Shown here: positions 8,558 through 15,541 of the stretch, piece by piece
Layout: each line of letters opens with the position of its first letter
Numbering within the stretch: position 1 is the stretch's first letter
Assembly: GCA_002685335.1 (NCBI GenBank)
Contig: NYWY01000052.1
Span: 1 to 64,000 of the forward strand
Length of the DNA: 64,000 bases
Reading direction: 5' to 3'
DNA from: Planctomycetaceae bacterium
GTDB taxonomy: Bacteria; Planctomycetota; Phycisphaerae; Phycisphaerales; SM1A02
Translations under genes and position numbers: made by a program
The notes under the pieces: model-generated
Told to the model about the DNA's origin: nothing
Databases searched by the model: none
The model's input: only the letters and a program-made list of their open reading frames with translations

Positions 8558-9310
8558 TCATTCGGTGAGGGTTCTCGAGTCATCGATCTCGAGCAGCCGG
8601 GTGTGGTTGACGTGGATCTCGCAGATCGCTTCATCGAAGAGATCATCCGAACCGGAGAGGCCCGCGGCCTCCGCCTCGGCGAGTTCGTCCCGGGTGAAAC
8701 TGTAGGTTCCGACGACCTTGGAGACGTGGTTCCGAATGGTGCCTCGAACCCGTTGCAGATGTCGTGTGACGGACGGCTCGCTGATGCCGAGCCGACTCGC
8801 GACCTCCTTGCCCTGCGTTCCTTCGAACACCCGCATTCGATAGACCTCGAAATGCAGGAACTGACTCTCCTGCTGCGCGGCACGGATCGCCGCATGGACC
8901 TTGGCCTGAAAGACCAGTCGTTCGTACTGGTCGTCGGGCTGGAGCAGATCCGAATGCCCCATGAAGGACTCGTCCAGACTGGTCGCCCGCCGCCCACTGC
9001 CCCGCTTCTGGGCGTAGCGACGATCCATCTCGTCACCCAGGACGTGCTTGGCGATCGAAAGCAACCAGGTACTGAACCTCGCTCCCCGGGACGGATCGAA
9101 TCGATCGATCGATCCGGAAAGTGCCGTCAAGGTGTCCTGGGTCAGGTCCTCGACCGTCGCCGCCCCGACCTGGCCACGTCCCCATCTGGAAAGCTGGGCA
9201 CGGATGACCGGTCCGAAGACGGTCCAGAGTTCAAACCAGGCTTCATCATCACGATCCCGGAGTTTCGCGACGAACGAGGTGGTGAGCGGATTGGCGTGCA
9301 TGAGTTTCAC
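8558..9310 (-). CDS. RNA polymerase sigma factor, ECF-like (planctomycete type)
   Basis: This 250-residue protein has region 2 at about residues 20-85 (ATVEDLTQDTLTAL, FDPSRGARFSTWLLSIAKHV) and region 4 at about 150-195 (VYRMRVFEGTQGKEVASRLG, then ISEPSVTRHLQRVRGTIR). Region 3 is missing, as in ECF sigma factors. A C-terminal extension of about 50 residues follows region 4. It should direct RNA polymerase to a small set of promoters. The start is uncertain: GTG at 9310 has AAGAGGA too close, while ATG at 9301 lies at a rather long distance from the same motif. It heads a two-gene unit with the membrane kinase downstream. No anti-sigma gene is adjacent, so the kinase may serve as the signalling partner. 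Confidence 0.88.
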   Translation of the reverse strand: MKLMHANPLTTSFVAKLRDRDDEAWFELWTVFGPVIRAQLSRWGRGQVGAATVEDLTQDTLTALSGSIDRFDPSRGARFSTWLLSIAKHVLGDEMDRRYAQKRGSGRRATSLDESFMGHSDLLQPDDQYERLVFQAKVHAAIRAAQQESQFLHFEVYRMRVFEGTQGKEVASRLGISEPSVTRHLQRVRGTIRNHVSKVVGTYSFTRDELAEAEAAGLSGSDDLFDEAICEIHVNHTRLLEIDDSRTLTE

Positions 9311-9397
9311 GATCCTCTTGTTGGGATGGTGGCCTGGTTTCTTTCAGGAGACGGGCCGGATCCGTTTTTCCGGTTGTTCCTCCTCTGCCGCACCTCT

Positions 9398-9403
9398 TTT
9401 ATA
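9398..9403 (-). promoter_or_regulatory. Possible -10 element for the sigma factor gene
   Basis: The minus strand reads TATAAAAG here, conspicuous in this G/C-rich DNA, about 90 bases before the sigma factor start. It is followed by a purine-rich AGAGGAGGAA stretch. No clear -35 is seen. Confidence 0.35.
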
Positions 9404-9555
9404 CGAGGGACCGATCTGGAGAAACGGGGGTTATGCCTGAAATCAGTCTTCCCGATCTCCCAATGACCCTTCGACCCCGAAACGGAAGGCGGCTTTGAAC
9501 AGAATCGCACGTCGCGATCACCGCCACCGCAGGGGTATCAATCGGGAAGTCAGCC

Positions 9556-10470
9556 ATGTTTTCAATGAGCCGTTGCATCCTGCGTTGGGGGCTGATCGGG
9601 GCAGCCGGCCTCGGCACCCTCGCTTTCGTCGTCGGCCCGGACCGTCTCGCGGCGGGCTTCGACCAGGTTCGAACCACCGCCCAGACCATCGCCGAGGACT
9701 TCGTCGAGGATCCCATCGCCCTTCGAAGGCAACTCGCCGGTCTCGCCGAGAAGTACCCCGATCGCATCGCCGAAGTGCGGATGGAGATCGCGGAAATCGA
9801 CCGCCAGGTCGGGAAACTCGAAGAGGATCGGGAGATCGCCCTACGAGTCGTGAACATGACGACCGATGACCTTGCGGGCATCCGCGTGGCGGTTCAGGAT
9901 GCCAACATCGAGGCCGCGGGAATTCGTCCGGTGTCGATCCAGGTCTCGGGCCGTTTCGTGGACCTCGATGGGGCCAGAAAAGAGGCTCGGAGGATCAACT
10001 CCATCCGGGCGACGTACCGGGATCGTCAGGCCACGGATGAGACCCAGCTCGAGCTTCTGACCACCCAGCGACAGCGACTCGACGAGATCCTGGTGAAACT
10101 CGAGGATGAACACAGTCGATACCAGGCCAAGCTCTGGCAGTTGGACCGACAAATCGACTCGATCGCTCGAAACGAGCGGCTGATCGAGATGACCAAGGAA
10201 CAACAAGCGATCCTTGCGGATTACGACAAGTTCACCGAAGTGGGAAGCCTGAATCAGTTGGAAGCGAAGCTCTCGGAGCTCCGAACGATTCAGGAGGCCC
10301 AGCTTCAGACCCTCGCGAGCCGAAGTGGACATGACGACTACGAGAGCGACGCCAGGGAGGCTCTGCAGAGCGATGACTGGGATGATTCGATCTTCGATTC
10401 TCTCCCGTCCGATGGACGCCTTGAATCCCCGAACGCCGCACGCGACCCCCTGGCCCTGCTCGACCGTTGA
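9556..10470 (+). CDS. Membrane-anchored coiled-coil protein of unknown function
   Basis: The 304-residue product has one N-terminal membrane segment (residues 8-27). A long charged helical region follows: RRQLAGLAEKYPDRIAEVRM and EIAEIDRQVGKLEEDREIAL, and later QLELLTTQRQRLDEILVKLE with further heptad-like stretches. An acidic, disordered C-terminus comes last (YESDAREALQSDDWDDSIFD). The ATG has GGAAG upstream. I do not recognise the family. The layout suggests a periplasmic or cytoplasmic coiled-coil held at the inner membrane, such as an envelope scaffold or a regulator. It is divergent from the sigma factor gene across 245 bases, so both promoters share that gap. A good intrinsic terminator follows. 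Confidence 0.75.
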   Translation: MFSMSRCILRWGLIGAAGLGTLAFVVGPDRLAAGFDQVRTTAQTIAEDFVEDPIALRRQLAGLAEKYPDRIAEVRMEIAEIDRQVGKLEEDREIALRVVNMTTDDLAGIRVAVQDANIEAAGIRPVSIQVSGRFVDLDGARKEARRINSIRATYRDRQATDETQLELLTTQRQRLDEILVKLEDEHSRYQAKLWQLDRQIDSIARNERLIEMTKEQQAILADYDKFTEVGSLNQLEAKLSELRTIQEAQLQTLASRSGHDDYESDAREALQSDDWDDSIFDSLPSDGRLESPNAARDPLALLDR

Positions 10471-10516
10471 GCGTCAGGAATCTCGATGAGGAGACACTTC
10501 CTCGTCAAGCTCAAAC

Positions 10517-10553
10517 CGCCTCGTCACGCCATCTCGGCGGCGAGGCGTTTTTT
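10517..10553 (+). terminator. Intrinsic terminator after the coiled-coil gene
   Basis: CGCCTCG (10517-10523) pairs with CGAGGCG (10541-10547), with an inner CGCC/GGCG pair, and is followed by six T. It ends the gene that stops at 10470 and separates it from the RNA downstream. Confidence 0.85.
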
Positions 10554-10660
10554 GCGCTTGAAATGGCACCGACGATTCTCGCTCGTCCTGTCCATTTCGT
10601 CCTCGCAAACCGGCCTCGCTGCCGATACCCCTAAACCCAATACAGAAATAGAATTACGGC

Positions 10661-11187
10661 ATCCTTTCTCTCGCCGAGCCATGGATCTGAGCAGTCGCGA
10701 CCGAGAAAAAGTGGAAAAGTCGGCGATCAGCCGAGCAATGGCCCGATTCCGTGACATGTTCTCGTTGCTCGGCAAGTTTCTCCTTCCTGCCGAGCACGGG
10801 AGCCATGTAAGGAAGCTTCGGCCTTCTTGCATGACCATCTTCAGTGGTGCGGGAACGCCACTGGGGTAAAGATGTCGAAGCGGTGCGGGAACGCTGCTTC
10901 GACAAATGATGTTTCGAGAGCGCGGGAACGCTCTCGAGACGAATTCGGCCTTTCGGTGCGGGAACACCGATCAGGTCACCGGATAAGGTCTCAGGTTTTC
11001 GCCGCATAGGGAACAGGGCACACTGTGCGTGGCGAATCAATGGTTTTCAGGACTGGGAACGCCTGAAAACTTTAAGCCTGAGGGGCAGAGGAGCGCAATG
11101 CTACTCACCTCCTTATCCGGACCTGGAGGCTGAGGGAAAAGAAGGTCGGCCGCGAACTCTGAAAAGGGCGCGGCCGACCTCTTTTTT
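10661..11187 (+). ncRNA. Large structured non-coding RNA with repeated CGGGAA hexaloops
   Basis: Between the coding regions ending at 10470 and 11310 lies about 840 bases with no credible gene. It folds into many hairpins on the plus strand. Four have different stems but the same loop CGGGAA closed by G-C: stems 10842-10849/10856-10863 (8 bp), 10874-10885/10892-10903 (12 bp), 10911-10922/10929-10940 (12 bp) and 10953-10958/10965-10970 (6 bp). Two more carry GGGAAC in larger loops (10998-11036 and 11043-11070). A C(UUCG)G-capped hairpin spans 10804-10833. A long-range helix CCGGATAAGG (10979-10988) with CCTTATCCGG (11111-11120) encloses a second helix (10990-10995 with 11077-11082). Several stem pairs are G-U on this strand only, supporting the orientation. 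The RNA ends at a 12-bp terminator. The 5' end is a guess from a TAGAAT at 10649. The loop places GGA where CsrA/RsmA-type hairpins have it; function is inferred, not shown. Confidence 0.75.
11143..11187 (+). terminator. Strong intrinsic terminator of the large ncRNA
   Basis: A perfect 12-bp stem pairs 11143-11154 (AGGTCGGCCGCG) with 11169-11180, followed by CTTTTTT. On the minus strand the stem is followed by CTTCTTTTCCC, so it could also serve the convergent SpoIID gene. Confidence 0.92.
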
Positions 11188-11309
11188 GGCTCGCCACATT
11201 TCGAGAACAAGACGGAGGCCCGGGGACTTCCCGACCGGAGACCGGTCTTCCGGAGCAGGCCATCAGGGCTCGGGGTGACGCGAGCCGAGGACGAGGACTA
11301 TGACGCCCT

Positions 11310-12725
11310 TCACCAAGCTCGCCGAAGCTCGCTGCCCGGGTAGTACCGTCGGAGAATCGCTTCCGAAGAGGCCCCGCTTCGAGCCATGAATTCGGAGCCG
11401 TACTGACACAGTCCGACCCCGTGGCCAAAACCCGAACCATCGATCTGAATGCCATCCGGCCGAACCATCACCTCGAAGTCGGCACTTCGTACCCGCCTTC
11501 CCTTTTTGATTCCATTGAGCAGGCGCTGTAATTCGACCGCGGTCATCTCCCCCACCTCCTTCGACGCCGGACTCTCAATCCGGTAGCGACGGGGACGTCC
11601 GGACGCATGAGCTTCAACCACCCTGAATCGAAGGGGCCAGGAGGCTCGCTCGAATCCGGCACCCCCGGCCCCGATCGCTCGCCTGCGTATCGCCGCCAGA
11701 GTTTCCGTGGCATTGAAGGAAGTCCGCCAGGCACCGTGCGGACCGAACGATCGACAGGAGCAGAGACCACGTCGATCACGGGCTGGAATCGCCAGCGGCG
11801 GGATCCCGTTCACCGGGTTCGGCGATATCGCATCGAGCGCCGCGGCTGGCCGCCCTCCACAGGCGGCGCTGTAGTAGGCCGGGACGACCCGGTCCCGATA
11901 CAACAGGACCCGGCCCGCCGTCTTCTGCACCGCCTCTCGGGCACGACGAGGAGCGGAACCGCCCTGCCAGGCCTGGCTCCGCTCTCCGGCGACCACGTCG
12001 TAATGACGCCGACTCAGCCAGTGATGCCGTTCACAGACCGCGAAGGATCGGGCTGCGATCGCCAGTGATTCATGAGTCGCCGGCCGCCATGATTCGAAGA
12101 GTTCACCGGCGAGCACTCCGGGGAGGTAGCTCTCCATCGGGATGTGGCACACCACATCCAAGGAGCGTCCCGACTCACGCTGCAAGGCGACCACGTGAAC
12201 GGTGCCTCGGAGTGACTGCTCCTTGAATGCCGGCCCGTTCTCGTCCTGGTCCGACGCCACGATCGTGATCGCAGACGCCTCGGGAATTCGACGGGAAACG
12301 GTGCGGCCCCGACTGGTGGAACGAATGGTCCACCCGGTCGACGTCCGTTTCAGACGGATCGGCCCCCCGTGCATCCCGGCGTATCCGGTCCCGGGAGCGG
12401 TGAGCCAGAAGAGTCTCGATGCCGCCCCCAATTCGACTTCATCGGCGTCGACCCTCCCGACTCGCACCCGCATGAGTGGTTCCGTCGACGGAGGACGAGG
12501 CCGCCCTCGATCTCCGCGTGCGTCGTCTTCGGTCGGCCCGGTCCTTCCGCCGGTGGTCACCACCGGCGGTGCCTCACCGGGATCCTCGGGGCCCCGACAC
12601 CCACTCACCACGCTCCCGATGCCGACGCAGGAAAGCCCGAGAAGACTGATCGCCTGTCGACGGCCCGAACGGAAGGCAGGATCGAGGGGAGGATCGAAGG
12701 AGGATTCGATGTCTGGTGCCGACAT
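11310..12725 (-). CDS. SpoIID/LytB-domain protein, probable Tat lipoprotein
   Basis: The ATG at 12725 has GGAAAG at good spacing and gives 471 residues; the longer reading to 12794 adds 23 residues of poor quality. An N-terminal twin-arginine segment (Arg22-Arg23 in SGRRQAISLLG) runs into a lipobox SVVSGC (Cys43), suggesting export of a folded lipoprotein. The SpoIID domain covers about residues 180-460: MESYLPGVLAGELFESW, ESLAIAARSFAVC, YDVVAGERSQAWQG, VPAYYSAACGGRPA, and the ending SGFGHGVGLCQYGSEFMAR with YYPGSEL. SpoIID proteins are lytic transglycosylases that cut denuded peptidoglycan glycan strands; outside spore-formers they act in cell-wall remodelling or amidase regulation. Its occurrence here fits a planctomycete with peptidoglycan. 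Neighbours give no operon. Confidence 0.88.
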   Translation of the reverse strand: MSAPDIESSFDPPLDPAFRSGRRQAISLLGLSCVGIGSVVSGCRGPEDPGEAPPVVTTGGRTGPTEDDARGDRGRPRPPSTEPLMRVRVGRVDADEVELGAASRLFWLTAPGTGYAGMHGGPIRLKRTSTGWTIRSTSRGRTVSRRIPEASAITIVASDQDENGPAFKEQSLRGTVHVVALQRESGRSLDVVCHIPMESYLPGVLAGELFESWRPATHESLAIAARSFAVCERHHWLSRRHYDVVAGERSQAWQGGSAPRRAREAVQKTAGRVLLYRDRVVPAYYSAACGGRPAAALDAISPNPVNGIPPLAIPARDRRGLCSCRSFGPHGAWRTSFNATETLAAIRRRAIGAGGAGFERASWPLRFRVVEAHASGRPRRYRIESPASKEVGEMTAVELQRLLNGIKKGRRVRSADFEVMVRPDGIQIDGSGFGHGVGLCQYGSEFMARSGASSEAILRRYYPGSELRRAW

Positions 12726-12782
12726 GCTTCTTTCCGCAGAACGCCTACCCGGAGTGCCCAGTCTACGTCGAGAACGAAGAAC

Positions 12783-12810
12783 GACCCCCGGCAATTCGAT
12801 GCCGGGGGTC
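12783..12810 (-). terminator. Hairpin terminator after the TPR/alpha-CTD gene
   Basis: GACCCCCGGCA (12783-12793) pairs perfectly over 11 bp with TGCCGGGGGTC (12800-12810). On the minus strand a T-rich but interrupted tract (GTTCTTCGTTC) follows. It lies 50 bases beyond the stop at 12860. Confidence 0.65.
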
Positions 12811-12859
12811 GATGAGTTCGCTGAATCACCGCGATGGCCGCGGGAAAACGATGCTCGAA

Positions 12860-13780
12860 TCAGTCGAGGGTACGAAGTCCGAGACCATGTTCCGCGAGCT
12901 TCTCCCGAATCTCGTCGAGGCTCGTCTGGCCGAAGTTCTTCACACCGAGCAACTCGGCTTCGGTCCGAGCCGCGAGCTCTCCGAGGCTGTGGATGCCGAG
13001 CATCTGAAGCGCCTTCCGCGATCGAACCGACAGGTTCAGAACCGCGATCGGCATGCCGAGCGTCTGCTCGGAGATGCCCCGGGAGACGAACTCCTCGATG
13101 TCTTCCTGTCGAAGACGAGGACCACCGGACATGTCCTGCCCGAGTCGCAGGCCCTTGCTGGAGAGCATCTGCTTGATCTCGGTGACCGTGGTGTCCCCGA
13201 CGTTCTTGTAACTGTTGAGTTCGGCCTCGGTCACTCGGACGAGATCCCGGAGGGTGCGGATCTGCATCTTCTTGAGGCAGTTCCGCGCTCGCACGGAAAG
13301 TTCGAAATCGGTGACCGGGATATCGAGGATGCCGTCCGGACCTCCACCGATCGGATCAATGTCTTCTTCGATGAACATGCCGGTCGAGGCCTGCACGTCC
13401 TTGAGGAAGAGATTGGCACGATCGTGATTCGGGCTGCTGTCGATGACCTGCCGAAGCACGTACTCCGCCTTGACGTAATCCCCACGATCCTCATAGAGGA
13501 CGCCGAGATTCACCAGGGTCTGGAGACGTGGCGTTCCGGTCTGCAGGGCGGCGTCATAGACGTCGATCGCTTCGTCCTCTTCACCGAGGAGGTCGAGGAG
13601 ATAGGCGAGTCGATGCATGTGCTCCGGCTTGCCGCCGTGCTCGACCGCTTCGCGGAAGGACTGCAGGGCGGAGAGTCGGTCTCCCGCCTTTTCGGAATCG
13701 CAGCCAAGTCGGAAGCAGGCATCGGCCCGGGCTTCGTCTACCAGGCTGCCGCCGATGACGGTGTCAAGTCCTTCGGACAT
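12860..13780 (-). CDS. TPR protein with two tandem RNA polymerase alpha C-terminal domains
   Basis: The 306-residue protein has three regions. Residues 15-130 are TPR-like helices (ACFRLGCDSEKAGDRLSAL, TLVNLGVLYEDRGDYVKAEY). Residues 154-214 are a first alpha-CTD (FELSVRARNCLKKMQIRTLR, then TEAELNSYKNVGDTTVTEIK). Residues 243-304 are a second (LNLSVRSRKALQMLGIHSLG, then ELLGVKNFGQTSLDEI). In the first, Arg164, Asn167 and Cys168 align with E. coli alpha R265, N268 and C269, residues of the UP-element-binding surface. In the second, Arg253 is kept but the Asn position is Lys256. There is no alpha N-terminal domain, so it cannot assemble as a normal alpha subunit. It may bind DNA or contact sigma and activators. 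An ordinary rpoA should exist elsewhere. The gene is monocistronic with its own terminator. Confidence 0.85.
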   Translation of the reverse strand: MSEGLDTVIGGSLVDEARADACFRLGCDSEKAGDRLSALQSFREAVEHGGKPEHMHRLAYLLDLLGEEDEAIDVYDAALQTGTPRLQTLVNLGVLYEDRGDYVKAEYVLRQVIDSSPNHDRANLFLKDVQASTGMFIEEDIDPIGGGPDGILDIPVTDFELSVRARNCLKKMQIRTLRDLVRVTEAELNSYKNVGDTTVTEIKQMLSSKGLRLGQDMSGGPRLRQEDIEEFVSRGISEQTLGMPIAVLNLSVRSRKALQMLGIHSLGELAARTEAELLGVKNFGQTSLDEIREKLAEHGLGLRTLD

Positions 13781-13894
13781 TCGTACTCGCTCCTCAGTTG
13801 GGCGATGGATCGGAATTCACGGATACCGAACCGGAGCCCGCGACCCCTTCGGACGCAGGCGAATCCGAGATGGTAGTCGCCGCGGGCCCGCCGC

Positions 13895-15502
13895 TCAACC
13901 AGAGCCCGGCTTCGGGCCTCCTTCGGCCTCCGGGGGGCTCCCCTCGAGGGGCTCGAGATGACCCTCCACCAGGTCCCGGCTCGAAGCCGAAGCTTCGATC
14001 GCCGGTACCGCCGGTCCGATCGGGGCATGACGGGCGGCCTCGAGGCCCGGTCCGGAGAGAAGATCGATCTTCCGCCAGCCCCCACGCTCGAATCGGATGC
14101 CCATCACGATCCCGTAGACGACGATATAGGCCGTTGCAGCGATCCATGGCCCCTCCGAGGAGAGTCCCGGAGCGAAGGCCACCAGCCCCCAACCCAGCCC
14201 CACCAGGAGCGTCCAACTGAGAAAGGCCGTCATCAGCCCCGGCCAGACCGTGTCTCCCGCCCCTCGAAGCGCCCCCGTGTAAACGATGCCCACAGCATCC
14301 ATGGTCTGGAAGATTGCGGCCCAGACCAGCATTCCGGCCCCGATCGCGATGATCCGGGCCGCCGTCTCGGGATCCACGTCCTCGGCGACGAAGACCCCCA
14401 CCAGACTGGCTCGCCCGACGAGGAAGATGATGGCACAGACCGACATGTAGCCCACGGCAAGGCCGAGGGCGATCCTGGCCCGCGAGATCGCCACCTCCGG
14501 ACGGCCAGCCCCGATCCAACGTCCGACCAACGACGTGGTCGCCACCGAAAACCCGACCGCGGGCATGAAACTCAAATGCATGTATCTGACGACCGACCAG
14601 CCCGCGGCCATGTGATCCGTACCGAAGGATCCGATGAGGATGGTGGTGAAGACGGTCCAACAGGCCATCTCGTTCCCGAACTGGACCGCCGCGGGCCAGC
14701 CGATTCGGAGCAGATCGCGGATCGCCCGAAAATCCGGTCGCCAGGCACGACGACTGCCGGTCTCCCCCGCCAGACCGGGGCCGAGGAAAACGGCGAGCGG
14801 TATCAGGAGCTCGATGCCGGTACCGATGACGGTTCCGATCGCCGCCCCGACGAGCCCCAGCGCCGGCGTCCCCGGTATTCCCGGGATTCCGAGTTCGGGG
14901 ATTCCCTGCTCGCCGAAGATGAGAATGAAGTTGGCGACGATGTTGACGATGTTGGCCGCGATCGCGGCGATGGTGATCACCCGGGGCCGCTGATATCCGA
15001 AGAACCAGTGACTGAGCGCCTTTCCTCCGAGGAGAAGCACCCCGCCCATCAGCAGAATTCTGGCGTAGCCGGTCTCGAGTTCCACCAGTTCCGATTCGTG
15101 ACCGACGACCTGAAAGACCAGGGGAAGGACCAGGGCCCAGGGCAAGAGGAGGAAAGCCCAGCTTCCGACCGCAAGCCAGATACCCGCCCAGCCGTAACGG
15201 GCGGTCTCAGCCCCTCGTCCGGCTCCCACGTTCTGAGCCACGAACGTGTTGACCACCGTCAGGACGCCGAAGATGATCGAGATCGGAAGGAACGACCAGA
15301 TCCCCCCGTTCCCCTGCCCCGCCACTTCCAACGGACCAAGTCGGGCGACCATCAAGGCGTCGACGAAACCCATCACGGTGTAACTGGTCATGGTGACCAC
15401 GGTCGGCCAGGCCTGCGACCACACCTCTCGAACGCCGGCGCGGAATCCGGGATCGGGTTTCGTCGAAGATGACTCGTTCAATTCCGGCACGCCCGCGAGC
15501 AT
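13895..15502 (-). CDS. MATE family multidrug/sodium antiporter
   Basis: The ATG at 15502 follows CAGGG by 9 bases; an ATG nine codons upstream (15529) has no usable ribosome site. The protein of about 535 residues has about 12 membrane segments arranged as two related bundles of six, typical of MATE exporters, which expel cationic drugs or metabolites in exchange for Na+ or H+ at the inner membrane. Family features seen: WPTVVTMTSYTVMGFVDALM near the start, GQGNGGIWSFLPISIIFGVL, and in the second half WPAAVQFGNEMACWTVFTTI and GRWIGAGRPEVA. The last 70 residues are a Pro/Glu/Ser-rich cytoplasmic tail. The start lies 39 bases after the ComM-like stop, suggesting cotranscription. Substrate unknown. 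Confidence 0.92.
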   Translation of the reverse strand: MLAGVPELNESSSTKPDPGFRAGVREVWSQAWPTVVTMTSYTVMGFVDALMVARLGPLEVAGQGNGGIWSFLPISIIFGVLTVVNTFVAQNVGAGRGAETARYGWAGIWLAVGSWAFLLLPWALVLPLVFQVVGHESELVELETGYARILLMGGVLLLGGKALSHWFFGYQRPRVITIAAIAANIVNIVANFILIFGEQGIPELGIPGIPGTPALGLVGAAIGTVIGTGIELLIPLAVFLGPGLAGETGSRRAWRPDFRAIRDLLRIGWPAAVQFGNEMACWTVFTTILIGSFGTDHMAAGWSVVRYMHLSFMPAVGFSVATTSLVGRWIGAGRPEVAISRARIALGLAVGYMSVCAIIFLVGRASLVGVFVAEDVDPETAARIIAIGAGMLVWAAIFQTMDAVGIVYTGALRGAGDTVWPGLMTAFLSWTLLVGLGWGLVAFAPGLSSEGPWIAATAYIVVYGIVMGIRFERGGWRKIDLLSGPGLEAARHAPIGPAVPAIEASASSRDLVEGHLEPLEGSPPEAEGGPKPGSG

Positions 15503-15541
15503 AGACACGTGCCCTGCGGCATGTTGCATCCCTCGAGTTCT

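Noticed and set aside
10661..11187. RNase P RNA, tmRNA, SRP RNA or 6S RNA as identity of the large RNA
   Set aside because: The conserved RNase P core, a tRNA-like tmRNA end, the SRP GGAAG-type loop and the 6S open-bubble layout were not found by eye.
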